This document shows positions 35,229 to 45,021 of a stretch of DNA of 64,000 bases, one piece after another. The DNA comes from Catonia carolina. Lineage: Eukaryota; Arthropoda; Insecta; Hemiptera; Achilidae. Both the position numbers and the translations under genes were made by a program. A model generated the notes under the pieces. The model did no database searches. It had not been told where the DNA came from and was given only the letters and a program-made list of their open reading frames with translations. The first letter of the stretch is position 1. Each line of letters begins with the position of its first letter. The stretch covers positions 110,325,319 to 110,389,318 of the forward strand of contig JAQMRL010000003.1 in assembly GCA_035578175.1 (NCBI GenBank), given 5' to 3'.

Positions 35229-35765
35229 ACAAGCTCTTCGTCATTGGCGAACCGCTGAGATGCAAGCCACCGCTTCATGTTCGGGAACAGGTGAAAGTCA
35301 CTAGGAGCCAAGTCCGGGCTGTATGGGGGATGATCGAAAACGTCCCATTTAAACTTGGCCAAAATTCATTTGTTCTTCGAGCTGTATGAGGGCGAGAAAA
35401 CAAATGAACTTTTGGCCAAGTTTAAATGGGACGTTTTCGATCATCCCCCATACATCCCGGACTTGGTTCCTAGTGACTTTCACCTGTTCCCGAACATGAA
35501 GCGGTGGCTTGCATCTCAGCGGTTTGCCAATGACGAAGAGCTTCAAAACGCCGTGAATGGTTGGCTACATTCACAGGCAGCAGATTTTTATGCAGAGGGT
35601 ATTTTAAAGACTGTTCCAAGGCACGACAAGTGCTTGAATCTGTTTTGCGACTATGTTGAAAAATAGAGAAAAACTGTAGTTTTAATATGTATATAATAAA
35701 GTTTTTGTATCTTCACTCGTTTACTTTTTATTTCAAAACAGAGGTTATTTTCTGGATAACCCTCG
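35229..35765 (+). mobile_element. Mariner-family fragment with inverted duplication
   Basis: The + strand encodes a mariner transposase C-terminus (35440-35666: DHPPYIPDLVPSDFHLF, then ADFYAEGILKTVPRHDKCLN and a DYVEK end) followed by a terminal repeat-like ggataaccctcgta at 35750-35765. 35229-35375 is an almost exact inverted copy of 35394-35545, with ~20 bp between arms. Confidence 0.78.
35440..35666 (+). pseudogene. Mariner transposase C-terminal fragment
   Basis: About 75 residues from the third catalytic Asp block (PSDFHLF) to the natural stop, including the conserved W-L...ADFYAEGI..KLV-type tail. The N-terminal HTH and the first two Asp residues are absent. Confidence 0.75.
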
Positions 35766-35882
35766 TATAAGGCAAGAAAAAGTAATAAATAGCAATATTT
35801 AATAAGCGTAATGAAATACAATAGAACTTTTAAACAACACTGACAGGTTGCTAACTGAATCTTTTTTATCTTATTTTTTCAG

Positions 35883-36031
35883 GTCTTGAATTTCTACATT
35901 GCGGCTTATGTAAGAATGGCTATAATTCTAGTATTCATGCATACGTCTTGGCAAAAAAATTAAGTTCACTTAAGGACCGTAAGGTGATTGATATCTTTTT
36001 CAGGGGTGATCAGATTATTGATTTTTGTTGA
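35883..36031 (+). CDS. Kazal-like secreted protein, terminal coding exon
   Basis: Acceptor TATTTTTTCAG (AG 35881-35882); reads in phase from exon 2 as Gly-LEFLHCGLC, then a 39-residue tail to TGA at 36029-36031. GLEFLHCGLC aligns in position with the Kazal C-terminal motif G-L-K-V-L-H-x-G-x-C, which strongly supports joining to exon 2. C82 replaces a usually non-Cys position, possibly compensating for the missing C5. The tail is Lys/Ser-rich, contains KKLSSLKDRK, and ends in Cys124. The three exons total 375 bp including the stop, i.e. 124 residues. Confidence 0.72.
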
Positions 36032-36110
36032 TTGAACTTTAAGGAATGGAGTTCCATGTGGTTATCATCAAAGAAAGAAGAAAATTGTGGATAGTTAGTT
36101 GATGTAAAAT

Positions 36111-36116
36111 AATAAA
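36111..36116 (+). promoter_or_regulatory. Polyadenylation signal of the Kazal-like gene
   Basis: AATAAA 80 bp after the stop codon, followed within ~20 bp by an A-rich stretch. The 3' UTR would be about 36032-36135. Confidence 0.6.
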
Positions 36117-36199
36117 ATGAAATTTAAAAAAAACAGATCTATCTTCTTTCTATAATATATAAAGCCCCAGCCACAAATGACTCACTGATGGAAATTCTC

Positions 36200-37890
36200 G
36201 CCTATTAGGAGGTCTCTAAAAGTAAAATCTCTAAGGACCGTTTTTGTCGAGCGTCGGCTGAAACCCCCGGGGAAATGCCAAATTTAAGGTAAATCTTCCC
36301 GAAAGCTCAGGGGATGCGTCCGAATATTGCAAACTTTTTAACGAATTTTCGTAGCGCAAAGGCCACTGCGACCATTTTTGTTTCTCTCCCGAAGTACGTT
36401 AAGACCGTATATATAAAGTTGCCCTTAACCCGCCGGTTCGCTGGAAAAACTCAAAAAACAAAAATTCGGCTTTTTCGGGGTTGCAATTGTTAGGTTTTTC
36501 TTTGTAACACCACGAAGACGGGTTTCATTGACAAATTTTTATTAGGACCACATTACACTAACTCCCGGAATCACGGGTGGCTTTTCAAATTTTAGATCGG
36601 CGTCCTACGGGGTTTGGTACCCTTATTTAAAAATTATGTAATTTTTAAATTTTTAGAATACAAAAAATTTGATAACGGCATGTCGTTTGGCGTTAAAAAC
36701 TACATAAAAATGTGATAAACCGAAAATTTTAAAGTTGCACCCTCTTTTTTGCAGTAGGGTTTGTATTTTTTATCTCATAAACGGTGCTTCGTAAAAATAA
36801 ATTGTACAGAATATTTTTTGTACCCCTTTTATTTTAATGTACTTCAAAATCATATAGCTATCGTTGTTCTCAACTCGCCGGTTCGGTAAAAAAAACTCAA
36901 AAAACAAAATTTCGGCTTTTCTGGGGTTGCATTTTTCAAGTTTTCTTTTGTAACACCATTAAAACGGGTTTCTTTGGACAAACTTATGGTAGAACCACAT
37001 TACACATACCCTCCGCATTATAGGAAATTTTTCAAATTTTAAATCAAGGTCCTACGGGGGTTGCTACCCTTATCTAAAAATAATGAAAATTTTAAATTTT
37101 TAGAACATTAAAAATCTGTTAACGGCATGTTGTTTGGCGTTAAAAATTACACAAAAATTTGATAACCCGAAAATTCTCAATCAGCACCCTCTAGCCTGCG
37201 GTAGGGGTTGTATATTTTTATCTCCTAAACGGTGCATCGTAGAGAAAAATTGTATACATATTTTTTGTACCCCTTGCAAAGTACTTTGAAACCATATAGC
37301 TATTGTTGCCCTTAACTTGCCGGTTTGGTGAAAAAACTCAAAAAACAAAATTTCGGCTTTTTGGGGTTTGCCGTTTTCATATTGTTCTTTCTTTACACTT
37401 TCAAAATGGGTTATTTCGTCAAATTTATATATATATATATATATATAAACAGTTACACGTACCTGTAGGATTACGGGTAATGTTCCAAATTTTAAATCGG
37501 GGTCTTACGGGGGTCGCTACCCTTATCCAAAAGATATGAAATGTTCCATTTTTAGAATACAAAAAGTCTTTTGAAGGCATGTTGTTTAGCGTTAAAAATT
37601 ATACAAAAATTTGATAACCCGAAAATTTTTAATTGGAACCCTCTAGCCTGCGGTAGGGGTTGTATTTCTTTATCTCCTTAACGGTGAATAATAGGGACAA
37701 ATGCATGAACCTGTTTTGTGCCCCACAAATATGTACTTCAACATTATATAACCAAAAATTCCCTTAACCGACCGGTCCGCTGAGTAAACTACAAAAACCA
37801 AATTTCGGTTTTTTGAGGTTTGCCGTTTTCAGGTATTCCTATCTTTACACCTTCAAAACGGTTTTTTTAGGCAAATTTATATTAACAAAA
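36200..37890 (+). repeat. ~445-bp tandem repeat, about 3.5 units
   Basis: The landmark (C/T)GCCGGTT...AAAACTCAAAAAACAAA...TTCGGCTTTT recurs at 36431, 36876, 37319 and 37769 (periods 445, 443, 450). Units share ACGGCATGTTGTTTGGCGTT and a (C)CTACGGGG block. Divergence between units is considerable, so the array is old. Unit 3 carries a (TA)n insertion at 37424-37448. Satellite-like or the internal repeats of a larger element. Confidence 0.8.
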
Positions 37891-38048
37891 CGTTAACAAA
37901 ACGGTATTGAATGTTGTTTGATGATTTTTCACTGGTTCGTCCTTTTTTATTGTTTTGATATCCTTCCCAATTTTATTGTTGAACTTATTTATTGAAATCT
38001 TCTATTGAAATTTTTTATTGAAATTATCCTGGTCACGGCACCATTTTT
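37891..38048. other. AT-rich spacer
   Basis: Runs into the perfect palindrome; no feature. Confidence 0.3.
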
Positions 38049-38436
38049 GTACCCAAGGTTCGTAAATAAAAATCCAAATGTTTTAAGATCTCAAAATTCA
38101 ACGTTTCTTTATTCGAAATTCTTAATAAACTTTTAAAATATTTAAAATTATTAAAATCTTAAAATCCTTTTTAAAATTTGTTAAAATCGTTGAAATTCTT
38201 TATAATTAAATCTTCTAAAAATTATTGAATATTTATTAATTTTATTAAGAAATAATTCAATAATTTTTAGAAGATTTAATTATAAAGAATTTCAACGATT
38301 TTAACAAATTTTAAAAAGGATTTTAAGATTTTAATAATTTTAAATATTTTAAAAGTTTATTAAGAATTTCGAATAAAGAAACGTTGAATTTTGAGATCTT
38401 AAAACATTTGGATTTTTATTTACGAACCTTGGGTAC
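38049..38436. repeat. 182-bp perfect inverted repeat
   Basis: Arms 38049-38230 and 38255-38436 are exact reverse complements by my reading, with a 24-bp loop. The composition is extremely AT-rich and the outer ends read GTACCCAAGGTTCG. No ORF or recognised ends. Confidence 0.9.
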
Positions 38437-38870
38437 ACAAGTACGTAACGTTCATTCATTCATTCAACTTGTGGCAAATGGTTCTGATCTACATATGAAT
38501 TCTGATCCACCTACCCCTCTGAGGACGAGACACGGCTGCTGGAGTGGCGAGTTTATATTATTACAATTGAATCAGTGGGTGGTAAAAGGGTAATATTCCA
38601 AATTCCTTATTTTCAAGAAATTAAAAAAAAACTGTTTTGCGACTTTGTTTTTGGTTTAATGGTAAAATGTTCAATTGGTCATTTGTAGTATATTAACGCT
38701 TTTTAATGGTGACTTTAGAATTTATTTTACAATAATCATGGGATTGATTTTTGATTATTAATATGTTTACTATTCACCTTTTTCTAGATTTGGTACAAGT
38801 AAATAGGAAATATTAAGTTGAAAAAACAATATAATGTGCCCATATGATACAAAACTTTATTTTTTTTATT
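38437..38870. other. Spacer including left arm of a possible 0.9-kb MITE
   Basis: 38563-38600 (attgaatcagtgggtggtaa aagggtaatattcc) is inverted, with mismatches, at 39410-39446, suggesting terminal repeats of an element spanning 38563-39446 and containing an S2 SINE. Confidence 0.4.
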
Positions 38871-39064
38871 TTTTTTTTTTCATTTATTTAACGTCGCATC
38901 AACTGCAATGGTCATTAGCGACGACGTTGGGGTGGAACTTTATGCGATGTAGGATGAAATGATTTTTTGTAACGTATGAAAATATGCCATGCCTGAGTGG
39001 GATTCGAACCCAGGACCGCATGATGAAAGGCGAGCACGTTACCAACTGCGCCAATGCGGCCGGC
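38871..39064 (-). mobile_element. S2 tRNA-derived SINE, variant
   Basis: - strand: GGCCGCATTGGCGCAGTTGG (A box) then GGTTCGAATCC-like B box, a short body and a T-rich end at 38871-38890. The body differs from the standard S2 (gcgacgacgttggggtggaa), so it is a separate subfamily. Confidence 0.78.
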
Positions 39065-39460
39065 AAAAAGCCGGCCGCATAAAAAAGTTTTTATTAAACT
39101 TTTATATTAAAAGTTTTAATATAAAACTTTATTTTTATTTTAAAATAATTTACAGTTACATTTTGATAATAATAAGACAGAAACCAGTGGTCCAACTGCT
39201 GTTCGCTATTGAATTGAAGAAGGGTAATATTCCTGGAATATATCCTTTTTCCACTCATTACATTAATTTTTAATGTAGCTCAGCTGCTTTTAGATACAAG
39301 GAATATTTCCCTTTTATCAACCAATAGATGCGCCGAAGTAAACTTAACAAAACTGCTATCTTCGAAGTAAACTTAACAAAAATGCTATCTTCGTTCAATT
39401 TTGCATTATTTTGGAATATTACCCTTTTTCCACTCACCGATTCAATTATTTTAGTGGCAA
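39065..39460. other. Spacer with 29-bp tandem duplication
   Basis: gaagtaaacttaacaaaa(c/a)tgctatcttc occurs twice in tandem at about 39334-39391. Also the inverted right arm noted for 38563-39446. Confidence 0.45.
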
Positions 39461-40113
39461 TTTTTACTTTCTCCTGCCAGCCGCATTGGCGCAGTTGGTA
39501 ACGTGCTCGCCTCTCATCATGCGGTCTTGGGTTCGAATCCCATTCAGGCACGGCATATTTTCATATGTTACAAAAAATCATTTCATCCTTCACCGTCTGC
39601 ATTAGCAGTAATTGCAGAACAGTCGGACGTTAAACAAAAAAAAAAAATACTTTCTCCTGCCTATATGAGCCTATTGAGCCTCCTCAAGACTTTCAGCAGC
39701 CATGGCGCCTACCCATCATTTAGAGCATAAAATATTAAATTAGTAAACCAGGCGATTTTAAAAAAAATCGTAGGACCAGTTCTTGAGAAAATCGCAAAAA
39801 AGTGAAAAATTACACGAATAAACTACTACTTCCGGTTGACCGATTTTGATGAAAATGTTCGTATCGGATCCGGTAGTGGTATGTAACTTAAGTTTCAAGT
39901 TTCAAGTTCGTACGATGTTCCATTCTTGAGATATTTTGTATACACACGCACACACACACACACACAGTCCAATCGCTAAAAACATGTTTTTTTTGGATTC
40001 AGGGGGTCTGAAAACGTGTAGATCCGGTGAAAACTCGATTTCGAAAAATCGACATGAAAACAATACTTTCCTTCCTATATATTCATATAGGCAAGAGAAA
40101 GTAAAAATTAATA
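39461..40113. mobile_element. H element copy 14, rearranged, with S2 inside
   Basis: A + strand H 5' end (39461-39478, continuing at 39662-39670) is joined to an inverted H segment (about 39686-40113) that ends at the - strand 5' terminus. The element is therefore a fold-back chimera of two partial H copies. Microsatellite 39940-39968. Confidence 0.75.
39479..39647 (+). mobile_element. S2 tRNA-derived SINE, full length with target-site duplication
   Basis: 169-bp copy from AGCCGCATTGGCGCAGTTGG to an A-rich tail. It is flanked by the 14-bp direct repeat TACTTTCTCCTGCC (39465-39478 and 39648-39661), which is H-element sequence. A box TGGCGCAGTTGG, B box GGTTCGAATCC. Confidence 0.9.
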
Positions 40114-40624
40114 AATGAGGCGATTTTTAAAAAAATCTGAAGTCGTTTTTGAGAAAATCGTAGTAAAAAGTGAAAAATTACACAAATAAACTACTACTTC
40201 TGGTTGACAGATTTTGATGAAAATGTTCGTGTCGGGTCATCTAGTAACGAGTGTTTTATTAAGGACCCAACCCTGATAATAAGAAGATAGAAGTAATACA
40301 TCGGTAAATTTTCTGTCCCCCAATCGGTATGTTGGCAACAGTGTACTCAAGGCCAAGTACCTAAGACAGTTAAAATGTTCCAGTCAAGCATTAGTGTGGT
40401 GACAGCAGTCGTTTCGTTATATTGGGTCAGCAATGGTTTTTCCCAAGGAAGAACCGGGTGTTTTATTAAGGACGCAACCCTGATTATAAGAAGATAGAAG
40501 TATTACATCGGTAAATTTTCTGTCCCCCCAATCGGTATGTTGGGAACAGTGCACTCAAGGCCAACTACTAAGACAGTTAAACTGTTCCAGTCAAGCATTA
40601 GTGTGATGACAGCAGTCGTTTCGT

Positions 40625-40918
40625 TATATTGTGTCAGCAATGGTTTTTCCAAAGTAGAACGCGTGTTTATTGTAGAGGCTTACATAGCAAGTAAATCTTA
40701 CAAATGTGTGCAAGATAAGTTTCAGTTGAAATTTCCCCGTTCTGCCTTTCCGAATAAATCGTGAATATTGCGTTTGATAAATAAATTCCGTAGAACTGGG
40801 AGTGTACTCGATGAGAAACTACCTTGCTAGCCAACAAAGTTAACCGCGGAAAATCTGGAACGTTTGAAAAATCGTTTGACTCAATCACCTAAATAATTGC
40901 ATTAACTAAGGATGCGAT
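40625..40918 (+). pseudogene. DUF4817-like transposase N-terminal fragment, left arm
   Basis: Reads FSKVERVFIVEAYIASKSYK, then a stop in place of the Ser codon at PNKS and further stops. More decayed than the right-arm copy. Confidence 0.65.
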
Positions 40919-40920
40919 GT

Positions 40921-41258
40921 ACCCACCAGGTTGGTCTAGAGGTAAAGTCGTCGCCAAAATCAGCTGTTAAACAGCTGATTTTCGGAGACGAAGGTTCCTG
41001 GTTTAAATCCTAGTAAAGGTTTTATACGGATATACTTTTATACGGTTTTGAATGCTAGACAGTGGTTACCGGTATACTTTGATGGTTGGGGTTCAATTAA
41101 CCATACTCTTTCAGGAATGGTCGACCTGAGTCTTTACAATACTACACCTCATTTACACGTCATACACATCACCCTCATCTCATTGGGTCATGGGGTTGCT
41201 TATTGTTCTGATTTGAACAGATTGCAACGTACACAAATTAGGGATTACAAAAAAAACT
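40921..41258 (+). mobile_element. S1 SINE, full length with target-site duplication
   Basis: Complete copy flanked by AACTAAGGATGC(g/a)(a)ATGTAC direct repeats (about 40903-40921 and 41256-41274, one or two mismatches). It was inserted into the centre of the foldback element. Confidence 0.86.
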
Positions 41259-41607
41259 AAGGATGCAAATGTACCTTTTTTGTAACTCTGAATACAGTAG
41301 TTAATGTTAGCTCAGCTTGCGATGATAATCTTCTAAGCGTTTTTTTAGGTGATTGAATCAAATGATTTTTCAAATCTTTAAAAAATTCCGCGGTTAACTT
41401 TGTTGGCTGGCGAGGTGGTTTCTCATCGAGTACACTCCCAGTTTTACGGAATTTATTTATCAAACGGAATATTGACGATTTATTCGGAACGGCAGAACGG
41501 GGAAATTTCAACTGAAACTTATCTTGCACACATTTGTAAAATTTACTCACTATGTAAGTCTCTACAATAAATACGCGTTCTTCCTTGGAAAAATTCATTG
41601 CTGACAC
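41259..41607 (-). pseudogene. DUF4817-like transposase N-terminal fragment, right arm
   Basis: Open for ~110 residues: MNFSKEERVFIVETYIVSKF, then PNKSSIFRLINKFRKTGSVL and TLRRLSSQAELTLTTVFRV. This is the DNA-binding half of a Tc1/mariner-related transposase widespread in insects. No catalytic domain. Confidence 0.75.
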
Positions 41608-42032
41608 AATATAACAAAACGACTGCTGTCACCACACTAATACTTGACTGGAACATTTTAATTGTCTTAAGTAGTTGGCCTTGAGTACACTGTTGCCAAC
41701 ATACCGATTGGGGGACAGAAAATTTACCGATGTATTACTTCTATCTTCTTATAATCAGGGTTGCGTCCTTAATAAAACACCCGGTTCTTCCTTGAAAAAA
41801 AAAACCGTTGCTGACACAAAATAACGAAACGACTGCTGTCACCACACTAATTCTTGACTGGAACATTTTAACTGTCTTCGAAAGTTGGCCTTGAGTACAC
41901 TGTTGCCAACATACCGATTGGGGGACAGAAAATTTACCGATGTATTACTTTCATCTTCTTATAATCAGGGTTGTGTCCTTAATAAAACACCCGTTAGTAC
42001 CTAACTTGTTTCAAGTTTTAACTTCGTACATC

Positions 42033-42188
42033 GCCGGCCGCGTTGGCGATGTTGGTAACGTGCTCGCCTCTCATCACGCGGTCTTGGGCTCGAATCCCAC
42101 TCGGTCATGGCATTTTTTCATACGTTACAAAAAATTCATTTCTGCATTAGCAGCAATTTGCAATACAGTCGGACGTTAATCCAAAAAA
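42033..42188 (+). mobile_element. S2 tRNA-derived SINE
   Basis: GCCGGCCGCGTTGGCGATGT head with a weakened A box, B box GGCTCGAATCC, ends taatccaaaaaaa directly against the next H copy. Confidence 0.78.
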
Positions 42189-43136
42189 ATCTGGTGTGAA
42201 ACACTCACACAACTTTCTCTTGCCAGTGCAAATAATTAACAATAAACCTAACATTAGTAATAAAACATAAGAAATAAACAAAAAACTAACCTCAACAAAC
42301 ATAACCTAATTTTAATCATGAGTGAAAGACGCAAAATGAAAATCAACCTCAGTTTGGCTTAGAAATACGGAAAATCACTCTTTCTCTCTAAACTAGGCTC
42401 TGTAGAGAAAAATTCTTTAAATAAAAGTTGTAGATCTTTTAATTTTCTATAAATTTAATTGTATACACTTTTGTCGTAAAATGCATACTAAGGCCGAAAT
42501 GTTAAAAAAATCGATTTTTCTCACGTTTTCGTGAGAAAAAAAACAGAAAATCGCAAATTACCGCTTAACTAAGCGTTATACAAAAAAAATGTTTGAAATA
42601 AAAGTTGTAGGTTTTTAAATTCTCTACAACTTTTATTATATAAGTTTTTGCGCTAAAATTTATATTAAAGCCGTAATCTTTAAAAAACAACGTTTTTACG
42701 TGAAAACAGCCTCACCGAGAATTTCAGCAAACATGGCGCCTACCCTATCTTGTAGAGAATAAAAAATTGAGTAAAATAGGCGATTTTAAAAAAAATCGTA
42801 GGACCAGTTTTTGAGAAAATCGCAAAAAACTGAAAAATTATACGAATAAACTACTACTTCCGGTTGACCGATTTTGATGAAAATGTTCGTGTCGCGTCCG
42901 GTAGTGGTATGTAACTTAAGTTTCAAGTTCGTACGATGTTTCGTTCTTGAGATATTCTGTTCACACACACACACAGACACACATACACACACACACACAC
43001 AGACCAATCGCTAAAACATGTTTTTTGGGTTCAGGGGGTCTGAAAACGTATAGATCCGGTGAAAACTCGATTTCGAAAAATCGACATGAAAACAATACTT
43101 TCCTTCCTATATATTCATATAGGCAAGAGAAAGTAA
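42185..43136 (-). mobile_element. H element copy 16, full length
   Basis: Complete inverted copy with a short microsatellite (42959-43000). Confidence 0.87.
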
Positions 43137-43182
43137 AAAAAGAAAAAAAAACTTCGTACAGTGTTTAGTTATTGTGATATTT

Positions 43183-43353
43183 TATTCTCACACTCGTGCG
43201 CGCGCACGCACACACAGATACAGACCCAGACCAAAAGCTAAAAACATGGTTTTTGGGTTCAGGGAGTCTGAAAACGTGTATATCCGGTGAAAAATCGACT
43301 TGAAAACAATACTTTCCTTCCTGTATATCCACATTGGCAAGAGAGAGTAAAAA
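43183..43353 (-). mobile_element. H element copy 17, 5' fragment
   Basis: Only the 5' end region and a short GC/CA microsatellite (cgcgcgcacgcacacac). More diverged than neighbours (catggtttttgggttcaggg, ccacattggcaagagag). Confidence 0.75.
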
Positions 43354-43397
43354 TTGTATAACCCTTTCAGTGCCGAAACAATATATAAAAGTTTGAT

Positions 43398-43548
43398 CAA
43401 AAGCCACTTAATTTGAATAACGGTGTACAAAATAAGCCAGCCTTTATTTCCAAAACTTATAGGTGTAAGTACACACACTTACACCTATAAGTTTTGGAAA
43501 TAAAGGCTGGCTTATTTTGTACACCGTTATTCAAATTAAGTGGCTTTT
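43398..43548. repeat. ~72-bp inverted repeat at a LINE 5' junction
   Basis: 43398-43470 and 43476-43548 are near-perfect reverse complements with a ~5-8 bp loop (acac). The left arm is the genomic flank; the right arm is its inverted copy, joined directly to the truncated LINE. Confidence 0.85.
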
Positions 43549-44153
43549 GTTATGGAGTGAAGCTATCTGCCGCTAAGTCAAAGACTATGGCCTTTAAGGG
43601 CAAGTATCCAGTCAGAACGAAAATCGTTATAAATGATAAAGTTTTAGAACAAGTCTCGCATTTTAAATATTTAGGATGTGACGTAAGCTTTTTAAAAGAT
43701 GACGATGTTATGAATAAACTGAATAAGTTTAGAACAATTTGCGGGACAATACATCGAACTTTGAAAAATAAGACAAGAAAGGATACAATAATTAAACTGT
43801 ACAAAACTATGGCAGTCCCGGTTTTGCTGTATGGCAGTGAAAGTTGGACCATGACGCAACGAGAGAGAACTCTAATACAAAGTGCAGAAATGAAGTTTTT
43901 AAGGGCGACGGCAGGCTATAACAGACTGGACATGAAACGTAATGAAAGTATTAGAGCAGAATTACAGGTCCAACCACTATTAGACGGCATTGCGCGCTAC
44001 AATTCCAGGTGGTGTGAACATGTGAATAGAATGCGAGAGGAAAGACTACCAGTCCAAATATTAAGTTATGCCCCACGGGGTAGACGTGATAGAGGAAGAC
44101 CGCTACGAAGATGGGTGCCGGAACAGGCTTTAGGCCTATCCGTGTTTGGGTGA
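43549..44153 (+). pseudogene. LINE reverse-transcriptase C-terminal fragment
   Basis: About 200 open residues: KLSAAKSKTMAF, FKYLGCDVSF, then LYGSESWTMTQRER, EMKFLRATAGY, WCEHVNRMREERLP and PRGRRDRGRPLRRW, the standard order downstream of the RT catalytic FADD box. The endonuclease and RT catalytic motifs are missing through 5' truncation. Confidence 0.8.
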
Positions 44154-44160
44154 TGATGAT
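43549..44160 (+). mobile_element. 5'-truncated LINE (RTE/jockey-like 3' end)
   Basis: 3' part of a non-LTR retrotransposon ending in a (TGA)n-type tail. It is bracketed by the direct repeat ATAGGTGTAAGT (43459-43470 and 44162-44173), with the inverted flank copy in between. Confidence 0.8.
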
Positions 44161-44173
44161 GATAGGTGTAAGT

Positions 44174-44290
44174 CTGCCATTGCCGACCAAAATTTTAACG
44201 TTACAGAAAAATAAAATTTCCAGTTAAAAATTAATTTTTATTCTGTTCATAAAAGAAAGAAATCGTTTTAACAATAAAAATATTCAAAAT
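44174..44290. other. Short unassigned spacer
   Basis: No feature beyond the LINE target flank. Confidence 0.3.
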
Positions 44291-44463
44291 AGTTTTTTTT
44301 TTGTTAATTTAAAGTCACGTCGACAGCTTGGTTATTAGCAACTACTGTTGGTTTTGGCACCTTAACGGTGGTTTTAACGTGTTAAAATTTCCAGACCCTA
44401 TCCGGGAATCGACCCCGGAACCTTTCGCTTAGCAGCCCTTCGCTACGCCACTGAGGCGGTTTG
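44291..44463 (-). mobile_element. tRNA-derived SINE related to S2
   Basis: - strand head ACCGCCTCAGTGGCGTAGCG (A box) and GGGGTCGATTCCCGG (B box), then a body ending in a T-rich end at 44292. Distinct tRNA ancestor or subfamily from S2. Confidence 0.65.
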
Positions 44464-44679
44464 AAAATACATTATTTCATTAATTTTTTTCCAGACGTTG
44501 CACTTATGAATAACTTACAGACGTCCAGTTAACCGGGTGTTGTAACTACGTAAAATATATCTACGTCCTGTTTTTCGGACGTCGGTGCTGAAAAAAAGTG
44601 TTAATACCGCTTTGGTATCAAGCTGATTAGAACAGGTGTTGTTGTTTAGGTTGTAATATGGAGGAATATATATATACAT
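44464..44679. other. Spacer with S3 tail scrap
   Basis: ggtgttgttgtttaggtt at ~44634-44652 is an S3 tail fragment; the remainder is unassigned. Confidence 0.4.
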
Positions 44680-44999
44680 ATTTTTTTTAATCCCTAATCT
44701 GCGTACGTTGCAATCTGTTCAATTCAGAACAATAAGCAACCCAATGAGATGAGGATGATGTGTATGACGTGTAAATGAGGTGTATTCTTGTACAGACCCA
44801 GGTCGACCACTCCTGGGAGAGTATGGTTAATTGAACCCCAACCATCAAAGTACACCGGCAACCACTGTCTAGCATTCAAATCCGTATAAAAGTAACTACC
44901 TTTACTAGGATTTGAACCAGAAACCTTCGTCTCCGAAAATCAGCTGTTAAACAGCTGATTTTGGCGACGACTTTACCTCTAGACCAACCCGGTCGGTTA
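44680..44999 (-). mobile_element. S1 tRNA-derived SINE, near full length
   Basis: Inverted copy with a small internal deletion near 44740 (the ccatgacc segment is missing). Confidence 0.84.
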
Positions 45000-45021
45000 A
45001 TTAGAGCAATATTGATTTCAT

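Larger units (their letters stand above)
31459..35882 (+). other. Intron 2 of the Kazal-like gene
   Basis: Bounded by GTGAGT and TTATTTTTTCAG, 4.4 kb. It hosts an S3 SINE with a nested TTAA MITE, an S1 fragment, a relic of the ~445-bp repeat, H fragments, LINE relics and a mariner fragment. Confidence 0.65.
40247..41994. mobile_element. Foldback element with inverted DUF4817-like transposase N-termini
   Basis: 1,748 bp between TA dinucleotides, with ends ACG(A/G)GTGTTTTATTAAGGAC. Each arm has a ~205-bp terminal segment twice in tandem (left starts ~40250 and ~40455), then an N-terminal transposase-coding piece: left + strand 40620-40918, right - strand 41607-41259. The arms are inverted copies, so the element is a large imperfect palindrome. 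An S1 SINE sits at the centre. Confidence 0.82.
40114..42032 (-). mobile_element. H element copy 15, fragment split by a foldback transposon
   Basis: H sequence at 40114-40246 stops at gggtcatctagTA and resumes at 41995 (TAgtacctaacttgtttcaagtttt...), matching the continuous H order CGGTAGTGGTATGTAACTTAAG. The interruption is the 40247-41994 element. Confidence 0.75.

Noticed and set aside
39270..39551. Frames with MPEWDSNPRPHDERRARYQL (also 38989, 52568)
   Set aside because: Antisense translation of the tRNA-like S2 head and B box, a well-known artefact in repeat-rich genomes.
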